DNA from: Amblyornis subalaris
Lineage: Eukaryota > Chordata > Aves > Passeriformes > Ptilonorhynchidae
NCBI GenBank assembly: GCA_018881555.1
Contig: JACAXG010000303.1
Span: 62,001 to 126,000 of the forward strand
Reading direction: 5' to 3'
Length of the DNA: 64,000 nucleotides
The notes under the pieces are model-generated. The model made no database searches. It was not told the DNA's origin and saw nothing but the letters and a program-made list of their open reading frames with translations. Below, piece after piece: positions 42,801 to 51,100 of the stretch. Position 1 is the stretch's first letter. Each line of letters opens with the position of its first letter. The translations under genes and the position numbers were made by a program.

Positions 42801-45800
42801 GTTACATTCTTACATATATTTAAGAATATGTGGGAAAGTAACTGCTACCAATTGTAATTTATCTTTCTAAGAATTTGCTGGTTTATTCCTATTTTTTTTC
42901 TGCCATTTTGGTAGGATTACTAATATACAACAGTTACCATCAGAAGAAAACAGGTTTAGTACCACAAAGGCTACTAAACAACCTTGTTTTACTATATTGC
43001 ACAGAAAATTATATCAATGGTGCACTGAAAAAATACTACAGTGGTCATTCATGTTTTGAATGATATATCTGACCCGGAAGCAGGCTGAAAAGTAAAAGCA
43101 TGGGAACTGGTCAATAAGCTGCAAGATAAAGTTTCAACATATTTTTATACATATTTAATCCCAGAAGTAAAAAATACACAGAACACTGAAGCAAGATGTT
43201 CATCTTGCTATTTCATACCTCCATCCTGTATAACTATAGAGTGTACTGTAGCATCTGAGTTCAAGCGAAACAAATCCCCTTTTTTGATAATAACTCGTTT
43301 TTCAGGATCTTTTCCAGGGCTCCAGTTTTTAAGACGAGGATTCTGATCAGGACAATTCTCTGTAATACAACGTGAAATTCAACTTTTAAAAAACACACAT
43401 CATCACATCAATCAAGGTGGCATTAGGATGAACACAAGTAAGAGAGAGCCAGTCACCCACAAAGGATTCCCAGTGCCTTCTGTGGTTTCAATACCCCTGT
43501 CATTGATGGTACTATTTGTATTTCATTGATGCTACTATTTGTATTTGAATAGCCAAAAAGACACCTGAAAAATAGCTGAAGTCTCAAGGGTAGGAAAGCA
43601 TTCTTAAACTGAATTAAACTACTGATGACCACACATTGTTGACCATACATACTTTTGAACCCAATCTGATTTTCTTCTTATTTCCAAGATCATCTGTAGT
43701 AGATGAGAAGAGATAAGTAGAAGGAGCTCAGACACAGAGCAGTCACACTGAGCACCGGAAGTCTTAGGCCAGCTAACTAGGCTAAATAACACGGTTGTAA
43801 AGCATCTAAGTATTTTACCTCCTCAAGGTCTCTTCCCTGTGTTAGAAAGGCTGACCCCTTCTTAATTTTAAGCATCCAAATAATTCTTTTAGTGCAAGTC
43901 TGCAGGAGGGACAAGATATCCTTAATATATTTAGTATAAAACTTAACTGGCTAGAGTAGTTTCCTAGGAGGCAAGACATCTGAGTCTAAACTTAATCATC
44001 TGTATCCCTTAGGAAGTCAGCTTAAATATCAGGCTACAAACTACACAAGAGCAGAGACACACACAATCCTTGCTGAAACACCTGGCACTACAAAGGCACT
44101 GAGCTACAAGGCCAGAGAAAAAGAGGCAGCAGCAAGAAGTGACAGGCTTATGTGATTTCAGCCAAAGTTACAGCAATGTAGTATTTATACCATGCATCTC
44201 TTTAGCAAATTAAGCATCTGAGCAATGTGAAGGCACAGACATACTATAAAAACCAGAAAGTATATTCCTTGGATTATCTTATCAAAATTAAAAATAAATA
44301 TTAAAAATATTAAAAAATTAAAATAGAAAAATATTTTTCTTACACAAAAGACAATCAAAAAGATGCCAAAATAAACATGCTATCAGTCCAACTGAGAGTA
44401 ACAGCCAAAATAGCCTTTTCACATCATATCTTCTGGAGAAATACATCCACACTTTGGAAGTGCTACTTCAGAGGCCAAAAGCTATTAGCAATAGTCCATT
44501 CTTGCAATATCTGAAGAAATCAAAACCTATCCACAACTTTAATACAAGCCAGCCCTAGTTTTCCTGACAAAAATGTTTTTCCTTTGGCATTCCTCCACAT
44601 TTCAAATCCCTCCCAACTCAGGAAACCCACATAAACCAAGATTTGACTACCAGTAGGGAAAAATTAGCAAACTGCAGAAAGGGCAAAAGGTATACAAGTA
44701 GTTTTATAAAAATAAAACCAAAATAAAATCTTTTGGGAGGATCCTGTGAATACAGCTTTTGGAAAACGTAATTCAACATGAGGGAAAGCCAAAAAGCAAC
44801 GAGAACTGCAATCAGCAAGACTGCTGAGCGCTCACCAGGTAAGGCAAGTCTACTGCCTGATTCATGCAGAGTCCCTAATCCCTTTTCCCCAGACACCACA
44901 CACACAAGCACTGTGAAGAAACACTTATTTCCTGGGTGGTAGCAAAGTGCAGTGTGAGGAAACCATGAGTCAGCAACCCGATGACTTCTGCTTAGTGTGA
45001 TTCACAGAAGAGCAGATCTAGTGACCATATATTTTTCTGTTGAATCAGAAAGAAGAGGTATAGCACAGCAACGAAAAAAAAATTTTTTTAAAAAAATCTA
45101 TTGTACGTTACAATCCAGCAAGAAAGCCACAAGAATCAGAAACAGGAACTCCTGTAATGCAAACATGCTTCTGGGGCACACTGTGTCAACTTTTTGGCAA
45201 GCAGGTCAGCTGTGTCTAGCTAACGTATTTTGAAATTCTCCCTCAGCAATTGCAGTGGGCTGCACGAAAACATCAAATATTTAGAACTTCACCATATGTT
45301 ATCTCCAAAATTACCAATTAGATTTTACAGATGACAGTTATTGCCTTTAGAGTTAAGGTTAAATGAAAACAGAAGCACAGTCCGGAAACCATTAGGTAGT
45401 GATGACCGTGCCAAATTTAACCACTCATGTTGAAAATCTTTCAAGTCAAACCTTTGCTTCAGAGCATTTCTGTAAAATGTGTCAGCTTTCCTTATGGTTT
45501 AGTTGCTTCTATTAGAATTGGGGGGAGAAGTAAAATTTTTGCAAATGGTGGCAGAAAAGCACACCATCCCACCTAAAAGAAAACATCCTGACCAAAAAAA
45601 CCCCCAACACTAGAACCTTGCATGGAGCAAGCATATGAAATTTGATAGGAGAAAAGACACACAGGAAACAGTTCTTGATATACAGCTAAACAGTTACTTT
45701 CTGCCTGCTTCGACACCAAGCCTGAAACTTTTAAGGCCTCTGGGAAAAAGTTATCAGTGTTATATTGTGCTCAGCAGATGTTTATCAGCATTTGGCAGCT

Positions 45801-48151
45801 AAATTTTCTGAGGATCCTGTTTACCCCGGGCAAGGTTCAGCAAAGAGCTGCAAGAGTGAAGCAGAACTTTTCCTTGAAATCTCCCCAGCTTGTCACTTGA
45901 ACCCTGCGTCACAAGCGCAGGGAAATGAGGAAGGAAATTGCATTTCCATTGCTCTCCCTGATCTCCAGTGTTCAGGACTCCTTAGATGAGTCAGGAATAG
46001 ATGACAAGAATACAAAAGCAAGGAGAAAAAAGAAACTAGCTGACAGGCAGGAACAGAAATGCAGACAAGAATCATCTTCCCTTTGGGGAAGGTATGCCAG
46101 AGGTTTAGAATTTACGTGCATTTACTACCAAGTGTCACATTCCCTCCACTGCCTTTTAAACAGCCATTACAAATACCGAAAATACGGATTTCTAATTAGC
46201 CCTGAAGAAAAGCACACCTAACTGGAACTGGGGTTGTTCGCTGCAGTACCACATGTGCTTGGGTTGGAGCTAAGAAAGTTTCCCTGTTGGGGAACTTTCG
46301 GGGAGTTGTTGCAACAACCATACTGCAAGATTAAAACATAAGCCAAGTTTTTCCTTGGTGCCTATAAAGTTTCCCTTGTGTCACAGTTTCACAGTATCAC
46401 AGAATGAGCATGGCTCATTCACAGTTGGTCATGTGGTCCAGCCTCCCTGCTTAAGCAGGGTCATCCCAGAGCACATGGCACAGGATTGTGTCCAGACAGT
46501 TCTGGAGTATCTCCAGCGAAGGAGATTCTACAGCCTCTCTGGGCAATCTGTTCCAGTGCATGGTCACCCACATAGTAATGAAGTTGTTCCTCATATTAAG
46601 GTGGAACTTCCTGTGCCCATTACTCTTGTCCTATTGCTCAGCACCACCGAGAAGAACCTGGCTCCACCCCAAATTTCAGAGAGCCAATTGGGTAAGTCAC
46701 TCTTCAGTTTCCTCTGGAATTTGTCCACAACAGAAATATTTACTGCAAATGTACCCATTACCAGTGATCTAGATCACAACATAGGAAAAATCTTCCACTT
46801 ACTAGGCCCTAAGGTTTTGTTGTTTTCCTTCATAATTATTAGGAAAACTCAGTAACTTCACCCAAGGAGATATCTCAGCAAGCCACTACCACAAGCACTC
46901 CAGTTGGATGTGTACATTCATTTTGTACTGTAATCTGAAATCTTCAATTGGTTATCTAATTTGTTCAGCCTGTGTTGCACTGACTTTGGAAACAGAATCT
47001 TTTTAATTACCATGTCAAAAGTCACTGAAGTATGTTATTACAACAGCCAACAGTTTCAATTTGAAATCCTGTTTAGCTTTTAGAAACCTGACTACTGCCT
47101 TAAAAATACCCAAAAAATCCAAACAAACCTACCAAAACAACTTATACTCCAAACTGTACTACCAAAATTCAGCAACTGCACCTTATATCATCTTCTAGGA
47201 GTAACTGGCTAGAGGGATGTACACTTTGTGATCAGCAGTTAATCACATCACCTGTTGATGCTTTACAACCACTGACACATGTCAGAGATTCTCCAAGTTC
47301 CACAAAAGTTGCCTAGTTTTCTAAAATGAGCTAAAAACAAAAAACCAGGGCTAATAGATCAAAAAAATCCCTGCCCAATTTGCATAAAACAAAGCAAACA
47401 TACTATTAGCATAGGTTCTCACAAATTTTTAAATTATTTTACTTTAACATGCTATCTTCCTTAGTTATTGCTTAAACAGATAGGATTTAGTTTTGTCTAC
47501 AATTTGTGAACCTATGAGACAGCTTCTGAACAAAAAAATAATTATGCTTATAAAACATTGATGCTTCTTCCCCCCCTCACCAGTAATCTCTACTTACTGC
47601 TATGCCTGTTTCATGTAAGTAAATCAAATCATGCATAATAAAAACAACACTGATAACAAGAAAGGAACCATCTTTGCCCCCAAGCTCTGCCTCCTTTGAG
47701 GTTAAAATTGCAGTTAGTGTCCTATTTTTGCACTTAACTTTCAACATTAATCCTGATAGTGAATTATTGAATTATGTTCACAGGTAGCACAACTTCTAGG
47801 ATTATTTTCTTTGCAGAAGAACTTACCATCTGGAGCATACTTTGAAGCTATTCCCAAAAAAATCCCCAGTGCAACAAAAAGTGAAAGGCTAGAAATGGCA
47901 GAGCAAATAAGAGTATTTTTATGCCTGTTGGCTTCTGCCTGTTGGCGGTGCTGCTCCACAGGTAAGGATGGTAGTCTTGTCTGGGCTTCTTGTCTTGCCG
48001 AGGTCAATTCTGCTGCAGCATGGCTCTGCGAAGGCGGCGGGGGACGGAGAGGGGCAATCCTCCCCGGGACATACCCCGAAGACCTGTGACTGCTCCCATT
48101 CTGAGGACGGAGGAATGCAGGGGAGCTCCCCCTGGTATCAGTGCCTTGCAT
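12650..48151 (-). CDS. CEMIP2: CEMIP2 (TMEM2), full coding region in 23 exons
   Basis: This is the cell migration-inducing hyaluronidase 2 gene. The product is a type II single-pass plasma-membrane protein whose ectodomain was reported to cleave extracellular hyaluronan in a calcium-dependent way; later work disputes strong activity of the human protein. Joining exons by splice sites gives 4146 nt in one open frame, 1381 residues plus stop. Layout: cytoplasmic tail 1-79 with a proline-rich stretch near 35-40, membrane segment about 80-102, G8 domain about 119-243, first GG (ILEI-type) domain about 253-410, a parallel beta-helix (PbH1) region about 660-840, and a second GG domain about 1206-1363. 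Domain limits are transferred from the human protein as I remember it. The residues I recall as needed for activity in the mouse protein (R265, D273, D286) match R263, D271 and D284 here. No frameshift or stop was found. All introns are GT-AG except intron 17. Introns not listed separately are 0.37-0.95 kb and show nothing I recognise. Confidence 0.96.
13599..13709 (-). CDS. CEMIP2: CEMIP2 exon 23: GG domain 2
   Basis: Residues 1281-1318: [18 protein letters not shown], then [19 protein letters not shown] plus two bases. The donor GTGGAA is chosen over another GT four bases upstream because it keeps the frame and the spacing to FLGF seen in human. Acceptor TTGCAG. Confidence 0.9.
14411..14559 (-). 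CDS. CEMIP2: CEMIP2 exon 22: GG domain 2
   Basis: Residues 1232-1281: [20 protein letters not shown], then [28 protein letters not shown] and two bases of Arg. The GILIVVVD strand followed by a Cys matches human GVLLLVVDPC. Acceptor TTTTAG, donor GTGGGT. Confidence 0.93.
15470..15568 (-). CDS. CEMIP2: CEMIP2 exon 21: start of GG domain 2
   Basis: Residues 1199-1231: [20 protein letters not shown], then [13 protein letters not shown]. Human has [15 protein letters not shown] at this point. Acceptor ATCCAG, donor GTAAGT, phase 0 at both ends, 99 nt. Confidence 0.94.
16137..16356 (-). CDS. CEMIP2: CEMIP2 exon 20
   Basis: Residues 1125-1198: [20 protein letters not shown], then [20 protein letters not shown] and [17 protein letters not shown]. 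The [17 protein letters not shown] block and the Cys-x-x-Cys near the end are conserved. Acceptor TGTAG, donor GTAAAA, exon end phase 0. Confidence 0.95.
16357..17521 (-). other. CEMIP2: CEMIP2 intron 19
   Basis: 1.2 kb, AT-rich, GT-AG borders. No repeat or other gene recognised. Confidence 0.85.
17522..17707 (-). CDS. CEMIP2: CEMIP2 exon 19
   Basis: Residues 1063-1125: [19 protein letters not shown], then [19 protein letters not shown] plus two bases of Gly. This stretch diverges more from human ([16 protein letters not shown]) than its neighbours. Acceptor TTTTAG, donor GTAACC. Confidence 0.94.
18264..18472 (-). CDS. CEMIP2: CEMIP2 exon 18
   Basis: Residues 994-1063: [20 protein letters not shown], then [20 protein letters not shown] and [17 protein letters not shown]. 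Acceptor ACATAG, donor GTATGT; the Lys codon is split AA|G. Confidence 0.95.
19160..19375 (-). CDS. CEMIP2: CEMIP2 exon 17 (ends at a GC donor)
   Basis: Residues 922-993: [20 protein letters not shown], then [20 protein letters not shown] and CSGNYAQ. Acceptor TTTCAG. The homology and the frame both require the exon to end after CAG (Gln) at 19160, where the intron begins GCTAGT rather than GT. The nearest GT, four bases further on, would shift the frame and reach a stop within exon 18. Confidence 0.92.
19851..20028 (-). CDS. CEMIP2: CEMIP2 exon 16
   Basis: Residues 862-921: [19 protein letters not shown], then [19 protein letters not shown] and [11 protein letters not shown]. Acceptor CCACAG, donor GTAAGT, exon end phase 0. 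Confidence 0.95.
20335..21652 (+). mobile_element. CR1 LINE fragment with decayed reverse transcriptase
   Basis: About 1.3 kb of the 3' part of a CR1 element in CEMIP2 intron 15, antisense to the gene. Translations show reverse-transcriptase landmarks ([21 protein letters not shown]), then C-terminal ORF2 text ([38 protein letters not shown]). The frame is broken several times, and the expected FADD catalytic box reads FAKS (20831-20854 region). The 3' end CCCCTTCCAACCTCAGTTG and TTCTGTGATT is typical CR1. The copy is dead. Confidence 0.93.
21753..22250 (+). mobile_element. ERVL-like solo LTR
   Basis: Starts TGTCCTAGTTTTGGCCAAGG and ends GGGCTTAAACCCAAACA, the start and end pattern of a common avian ERVL LTR family. 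It has a T-rich middle with ATTATTAAT-type repeats, a CATAAA poly(A)-like site near 22052, and a GTGGGGGAAGGGGAGTGGCT block before the end. No coding region adjoins it. It lies in intron 15 about 100 bp from the CR1 copy. Confidence 0.75.
22655..22810 (-). CDS. CEMIP2: CEMIP2 exon 15
   Basis: Residues 810-862: [19 protein letters not shown], then [20 protein letters not shown] and RTLPRNR. Acceptor GATAG, donor GTAAGT. The final Arg codon is split CG|G. Confidence 0.94.
23494..23529 (-). CDS. CEMIP2: CEMIP2 exon 14, 36-nt microexon
   Basis: Only 36 nt, residues 798-810: [11 protein letters not shown], followed by two bases of a split Ser codon. It matches human [12 protein letters not shown] exactly. 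Acceptor TTTTAG, donor GTGAGT. Its length is a multiple of three, so skipping would remove 12 residues of a beta-helix turn without shifting the frame. Confidence 0.93.
24017..24148 (-). CDS. CEMIP2: CEMIP2 exon 13
   Basis: Residues 754-798: [20 protein letters not shown], then [19 protein letters not shown] and IQNS. The [10 protein letters not shown] turn lies in the beta-helix region. Acceptor TCCCAG, donor GTGGGT. The last codon is split GG|G (Gly; human has Ala here). Confidence 0.94.
24149..26033 (-). other. CEMIP2: CEMIP2 intron 12
   Basis: 1.9 kb, AT-rich, no repeat family or gene recognised. Confidence 0.85.
26034..26122 (-). CDS. CEMIP2: CEMIP2 exon 12
   Basis: Residues 725-754: [20 protein letters not shown], then EYLCLDNNA plus two bases of the split Arg codon. 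Acceptor TTTCAG, donor GTAAAG. Confidence 0.94.
26123..27764 (-). other. CEMIP2: CEMIP2 intron 11
   Basis: 1.6 kb. Apart from the copied exon 11 segment at 27034-27072, nothing is recognised. Confidence 0.85.
27034..27072. repeat. Exact 39-bp copy of part of exon 11
   Basis: Identical base for base to 27825-27863 inside exon 11, in the same orientation, with its start 791 bp away. Flanks on both sides differ at once. It is too long and too exact to be chance, and short for an ordinary segmental duplication. Confidence 0.95.
27765..27893 (-). CDS. CEMIP2: CEMIP2 exon 11
   Basis: Residues 682-724: [18 protein letters not shown], then [17 protein letters not shown]. Acceptor TTGCAG, donor GTAATG, phase 0 at both ends. 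The internal 39 bp at 27825-27863 recur exactly in intron 11 (27034-27072). That segment encodes part of [13 protein letters not shown], the least conserved part of the exon relative to human. Confidence 0.95.
27894..30578 (-). other. CEMIP2: CEMIP2 intron 10
   Basis: 2.7 kb, AT-rich. It holds an A/C-rich low-complexity tract (AAACAAACAAACAAAAAC type) near 29686-29740. No transposon or gene recognised. Confidence 0.85.
30579..30648 (-). CDS. CEMIP2: CEMIP2 exon 10
   Basis: A short 70-nt exon, residues 658-681: [20 protein letters not shown] then GSQ. One PbH1-like turn ([11 protein letters not shown]). Acceptor TTTCAG, donor GTGAGG, exon end phase 0. Confidence 0.95.
31221..31426 (-). CDS. 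CEMIP2: CEMIP2 exon 9: start of beta-helix region
   Basis: Residues 590-658: [20 protein letters not shown], then [20 protein letters not shown] and [16 protein letters not shown]. Acceptor CTACAG, donor GTGAGT. The Met codon is split AT|G across intron 9. Confidence 0.95.
31797..32006 (-). CDS. CEMIP2: CEMIP2 exon 8
   Basis: Residues 520-589: [19 protein letters not shown], then [18 protein letters not shown] and [19 protein letters not shown]. The YPVHFH and SIHH-FSRC motifs are strongly conserved in CEMIP and CEMIP2. Acceptor TTTTAG, donor GTAGGT. The exon is 210 nt and phase 0 at both ends. Confidence 0.96.
32007..34495 (-). other. CEMIP2: CEMIP2 intron 7
   Basis: 2.5 kb. An old CR1 fragment lies at about 32590-32835; the rest is unremarkable. 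Confidence 0.85.
32590..32835 (-). mobile_element. Old CR1 fragment
   Basis: Diverged text resembling the CR1 3' region in reverse: GCTTCTTGTCCTATCACTGT, then CCAAAACTGGACACAGCACT. It lacks the extreme 3' end. Recognisable but weak. Confidence 0.6.
34496..34665 (-). CDS. CEMIP2: CEMIP2 exon 7
   Basis: Residues 463-519: [20 protein letters not shown], then [12 protein letters not shown] and [14 protein letters not shown]. Acceptor GGACAG, donor GTTTGA, a weaker but canonical GT. The exon ends in phase 0. Confidence 0.94.
34666..37343 (-). other. CEMIP2: CEMIP2 intron 6
   Basis: 2.7 kb. A somewhat GC-richer block at about 36490-36680 stands out from the AT-rich background, possibly an old insertion I cannot name. 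A cryptic repeat of AGACATATAAAG-like units lies at 37016-37064. Confidence 0.8.
37344..37532 (-). CDS. CEMIP2: CEMIP2 exon 6
   Basis: Residues 400-463: [20 protein letters not shown], then [20 protein letters not shown] and [11 protein letters not shown]. The [17 protein letters not shown] block is a hallmark of the CEMIP family. Acceptor AATTAG, donor GTGTGA. The next codon is split G|AA (Glu). Confidence 0.95.
37533..38762 (-). other. CEMIP2: CEMIP2 intron 5
   Basis: 1.2 kb AT-rich intron, GT-AG. Nothing recognised. Confidence 0.85.
38763..38932 (-). CDS. CEMIP2: CEMIP2 exon 5
   Basis: Residues 343-400. The peptide runs [32 protein letters not shown], then [17 protein letters not shown], closely matching human. 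It covers the end of GG domain 1 (to about 410 with exon 6) and has candidate N-glycosylation sites (NSS, NES, NHS). Acceptor TTCACAG, donor GTAGGA; the last Gly codon is split G|GT. Confidence 0.95.
40789..41445 (-). mobile_element. CR1 LINE 3' fragment
   Basis: About 650 bp, same orientation as CEMIP2. The plus strand reads ACAGAATCATTTAGGCTGG, then AAGATCATCAAGTCTAGCC, CTCTGGACATGCTCCAGCAC and CCCAGAATTGGACACAGGAC. In the minus direction part of the ORF2 C-terminus is readable ([28 protein letters not shown]). Confidence 0.95.
41729..41800 (-). mobile_element. Short CR1 3'-end fragment
   Basis: Plus strand ACAATGTTTTGGCTTGGTAG then GGACCTTAAAGACCATTTAG, which matches the terminal CR1 segment in reverse. 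It may be an independent very short insertion or a remnant of the CR1 copy about 280 bp to its left. Confidence 0.75.
42117..42678 (-). CDS. CEMIP2: CEMIP2 exon 4: G8 domain and most of GG domain 1
   Basis: The largest coding exon (562 nt), residues 156-343. It includes [10 protein letters not shown], the conserved [13 protein letters not shown], then [18 protein letters not shown] and FDTHEF. R263, D271 and D284 here align with residues I recall as essential in the mouse enzyme. It ends with [14 protein letters not shown] and GLSYR, the Arg codon being split AG|G. Donor GTAAAT. Confidence 0.96.
43219..43359 (-). CDS. CEMIP2: CEMIP2 exon 3: stalk and start of G8 domain
   Basis: Residues 109-156. 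The first codon is completed across the junction (G|AG, Glu), giving [13 protein letters not shown] as in human, then [20 protein letters not shown]. Acceptor ATTACAG, donor GTATGA. The downstream AG two bases into the exon would break the frame, so the upstream AG is used. Confidence 0.94.
43501..43546. repeat. 23-bp tandem duplication
   Basis: Two adjacent copies of CATTGATGGTACTATTTG plus TATTT; the second differs at one base (GGT to GCT). A simple two-unit tandem repeat in intron 2. Confidence 0.9.
46385..46710 (-). mobile_element. CR1 LINE 3' fragment
   Basis: Plus strand TTTCACAGTATCACAGAATG, then GTCATGTGGTCCAGCCTCCC and GGGCAATCTGTTCCAGTGCA. It shares the stretch around CAGACAGTTCTGGA with the copy at 5850-6003, suggesting the same subfamily in opposite orientation. 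Confidence 0.92.
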
Positions 48152-48163
48152 TTTATAAAGTCA
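47827..48163 (-). CDS. CEMIP2: CEMIP2 exon 2: start codon, cytoplasmic tail, membrane segment
   Basis: Acceptor at 48164-48165, 12 bases of 5' UTR, then ATG at 48151-48149 with A at -3. Encodes residues 1-109. The start is [14 protein letters not shown], close to the human N-terminus, followed by a proline-rich stretch and basic residues (NRHKN). A hydrophobic span, about residues 80-102, follows, with no signal peptide, as expected for a type II protein. The exon ends in APD plus one base at a GTAAGT donor. Confidence 0.95.
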
Positions 48164-51100
48164 CTGGAACATGCACACACACACAGAGGGAAAAAATAAG
48201 AGACAGGCTTTCAGAATACAGATGAAAATGCATAAAACAAAAATAGAAACAACAACAACAAAAGACAATTTTAAGCCACCTTTGTTAAGACGAACAGCCA
48301 CTGAAGCTGTGACTATTTACAAAGTATCAGTCGCTCAGTTGCTACTGGTCACTTGTCACGGTGTAACTGCATGGGACAATAGTATATGGGTCTTCAACAA
48401 AATTAAACTCGAAAGTATGTGGTGTGGGAACCCAGTAGGGCACAGACCATTTCTTCGTAGTTCCAGTGGATATTTTTCACAGTTAACTTGTATTATGAAA
48501 TTAAGAAATCAGATAAACAATGAGAAAGCTAGCAACCTCTGCTTCCCCACAGTTATGCAAAGAATGTCTAAATGTATTTTTTTCTGTACACAGAAGCTGA
48601 AAAAACTCCTCACTTTCCTTTATGGAAAAGAAGCTGGAAAAGACAATCCTACCTTCTACACTGGAAGCAGTCAAAGCCATTTCAATTTTATATACAAAGT
48701 TCCAAATGCTATTTTATTTCTATTCATGCTGATGCAACTCAGTCAACACTTCTAATATGCTGAGGTGCACAGAGCCAGCAAACTCTTAATTTACTCACAG
48801 CAGGATTCAATTGCTAGTAAAGGTGCATCAGGAATAGTTCTGCAAGAAAGTCACCTGCACCTCATTCAGCAAACCCTATGATTTTTCTCACTGCTGACAC
48901 ATCTGAGTTTGGACACAAAGCCTGGAAGCAACATGACTACTCCAGATCTCTGTACCTATCACCCAGAAGTGAGTACTGCTTTTATTTCAGTTACTAGTAT
49001 TGTTCCCATCTTTCTTCTGAAGCACATGAGGAGGAAAGTGTACCAGCGCCATCACTGCCTGGCCAATCCTCAACAGCAGCTCTAACTCAACACACTTGTC
49101 TAGTTTAAGACACCTGCATTTGACTGTTTTCTCTGGTTTTCCAGTCAACAGTATTGTACAGAATATTCACAAAGCTGGCATAATCTTTTTTCTCATTATG
49201 ATTAACACTTCTTAGAGATGAAACTTTTTGAGAAGGATGCTCAAGTTTCAGCTAATTGAAACCTAACTTTTAAAACTAAATCCTGAAGGGGATTTAGGCA
49301 TAAATCATGTATATTAAACAGCAAAGTTTAGGAAAAAGAAAAACTACTAATAATGGAAGAGTATAAAGATCCTCTTTCTGTTCCACTAACAAAGGGAAGT
49401 GTGAGCCATACTCTGAAGTGTCAGGCATGCTGATGAAGGAGAAATGTGACAACCGTAATCTTATTCTGAGAAGTAGCAAAGGAGCCTTTTGTCCCACATG
49501 CTGCAAAATCTGATACTTAAGTGTTCCAAGGAAAAAGAGTTGTTACTATTGAACAGGCTGGATTACCCTTTCATGAGAGACAATCCATCTCCAGATGTAT
49601 GCATAATGACAGTGAAGGCACTGAAACATCAACTGGAGTAGCTATCCCAGAGTGCAAAAATTACTCCAAGTCCTCACACCTGTTTATTATAACAAATTAA
49701 TTTTCAGCATTTTCCTTCCTGTTCTTTGACAAACTATTTCCCAAACCTGATCCTCTGCTCTGAAACTTAACTGCCCAACATGTTATGTGCATTGTGGAGC
49801 CATTTGCTTTAACCTCATGTGCTTTCACACTCAACTTGTCATCTCTCAGTAGTGAAAATCATTTTTATGTTTTAGACATGGCTTTAAAAACTGAGCAGAG
49901 AAGGAGCTTTTCAACTAATTCAAAGATGGTATCTATATCTATATAAGCAAATGCTGGACTAGCATATTGATTAAATGTTTCAAGAAATCTGATCTAGCAC
50001 AGAGGTGTTTTTTTTAAAGTTTTGAAACCCCAACTCCTTAAACTTGGTTAAAAAGTATTCAGTTATGGTATTTATCTATGACACAGAGGAAATTACTACA
50101 GTGTTCGTTACGGTGTAATACCAAAAGTTAACAAGTTTGTTAATTACTCAGCTATATCAACTAAATCCAGATTGGCTATGCAAGATTTAGCATAGTTTTA
50201 CAAAATAATTTTACCTACCAAGGCCTCTTAAAGTACTGCCAGACCTCTAGAGAAATTACAAAAAAAAAAGTAATTCATTACAGCAGACATTGAAAATACT
50301 TGTGTCATATTTCAAGCATATTTTGTGTTGTACAAAGAATTCTGCTTTGTTTGCAAACCTCATTTTGGAAACTGTACAAGGTCTTCAACTATCCCACTGA
50401 AGTGAAAACACAGGTCACCCCAAGGACAGATGGGAAAGAGACTGTAGAATTGCTGTCTTACCCATTACAAAATAAAAATAATCAAACTAAGCCATAAGGA
50501 GATACTTAGCACATCTAAAGACTCACCATATTGTTTTCCATTACCAACACGAGTAACCATTGCAATGCTTCCTTCCCTCTTTATGTGTAATTTGACATTC
50601 CCTAGCTGAAAAAGGATCTCTTCTATCCTGTAGAGCAGCTACTGGCTTTTTTAAAAGACAGACTGATAATCTGATTCAAATTATTGGCTTGTTTATTTCC
50701 ATTCTGTGGAAGCCTTCAGAAAGCATCACACAAATGCATCCATAGTAAGTGGCTGTATGGACAGTTATGCCCCAGAGAATGCAATTATTTGGTTGCATGA
50801 ATACAGTCTGTGTATCGCAAATACAGCACAAATACAAATTTCACTCTGCAAATGCAGTTACATAGTAAAATGCAGGACAAAATACCCAAACTGCTGAACT
50901 CTCTAAATACCACATTTGCTTGCAAGTCCCCATACACCCGAATTTTTCCACATTTGCCTTTGACCTGTGCCTACGCTGTGGTCTCCTAAAGGAAGTAATA
51001 TTGTGGGCATCTCTTCCTGACGGTCAGTCCCAGACAAGACCACTGCCCACTTTTACGACTGTACTGTGGTATGCAGAATTATGCAGTATTTTACTTTGCA

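Larger units (their letters stand above)
43360..47826 (-). other. CEMIP2: CEMIP2 intron 2
   Basis: 4.5 kb. Holds a 23-bp tandem duplication (43501-43546), AT-only low complexity near 44285-44335, an A/T homopolymer pair near 45074-45096, and a CR1 fragment at 46385-46710. No other gene seen. Confidence 0.85.

Noticed and set aside
46355..46855. 166-codon plus-strand open frame
   Set aside because: It reads through an antisense CR1 3' fragment and its flanks, which are non-coding in that direction.
48171..48755. 194-codon plus-strand open frame upstream of the CEMIP2 start exon
   Set aside because: No recognisable domains, low-complexity start, and it partly overlaps intron 1 sequence. Most likely a chance open frame.
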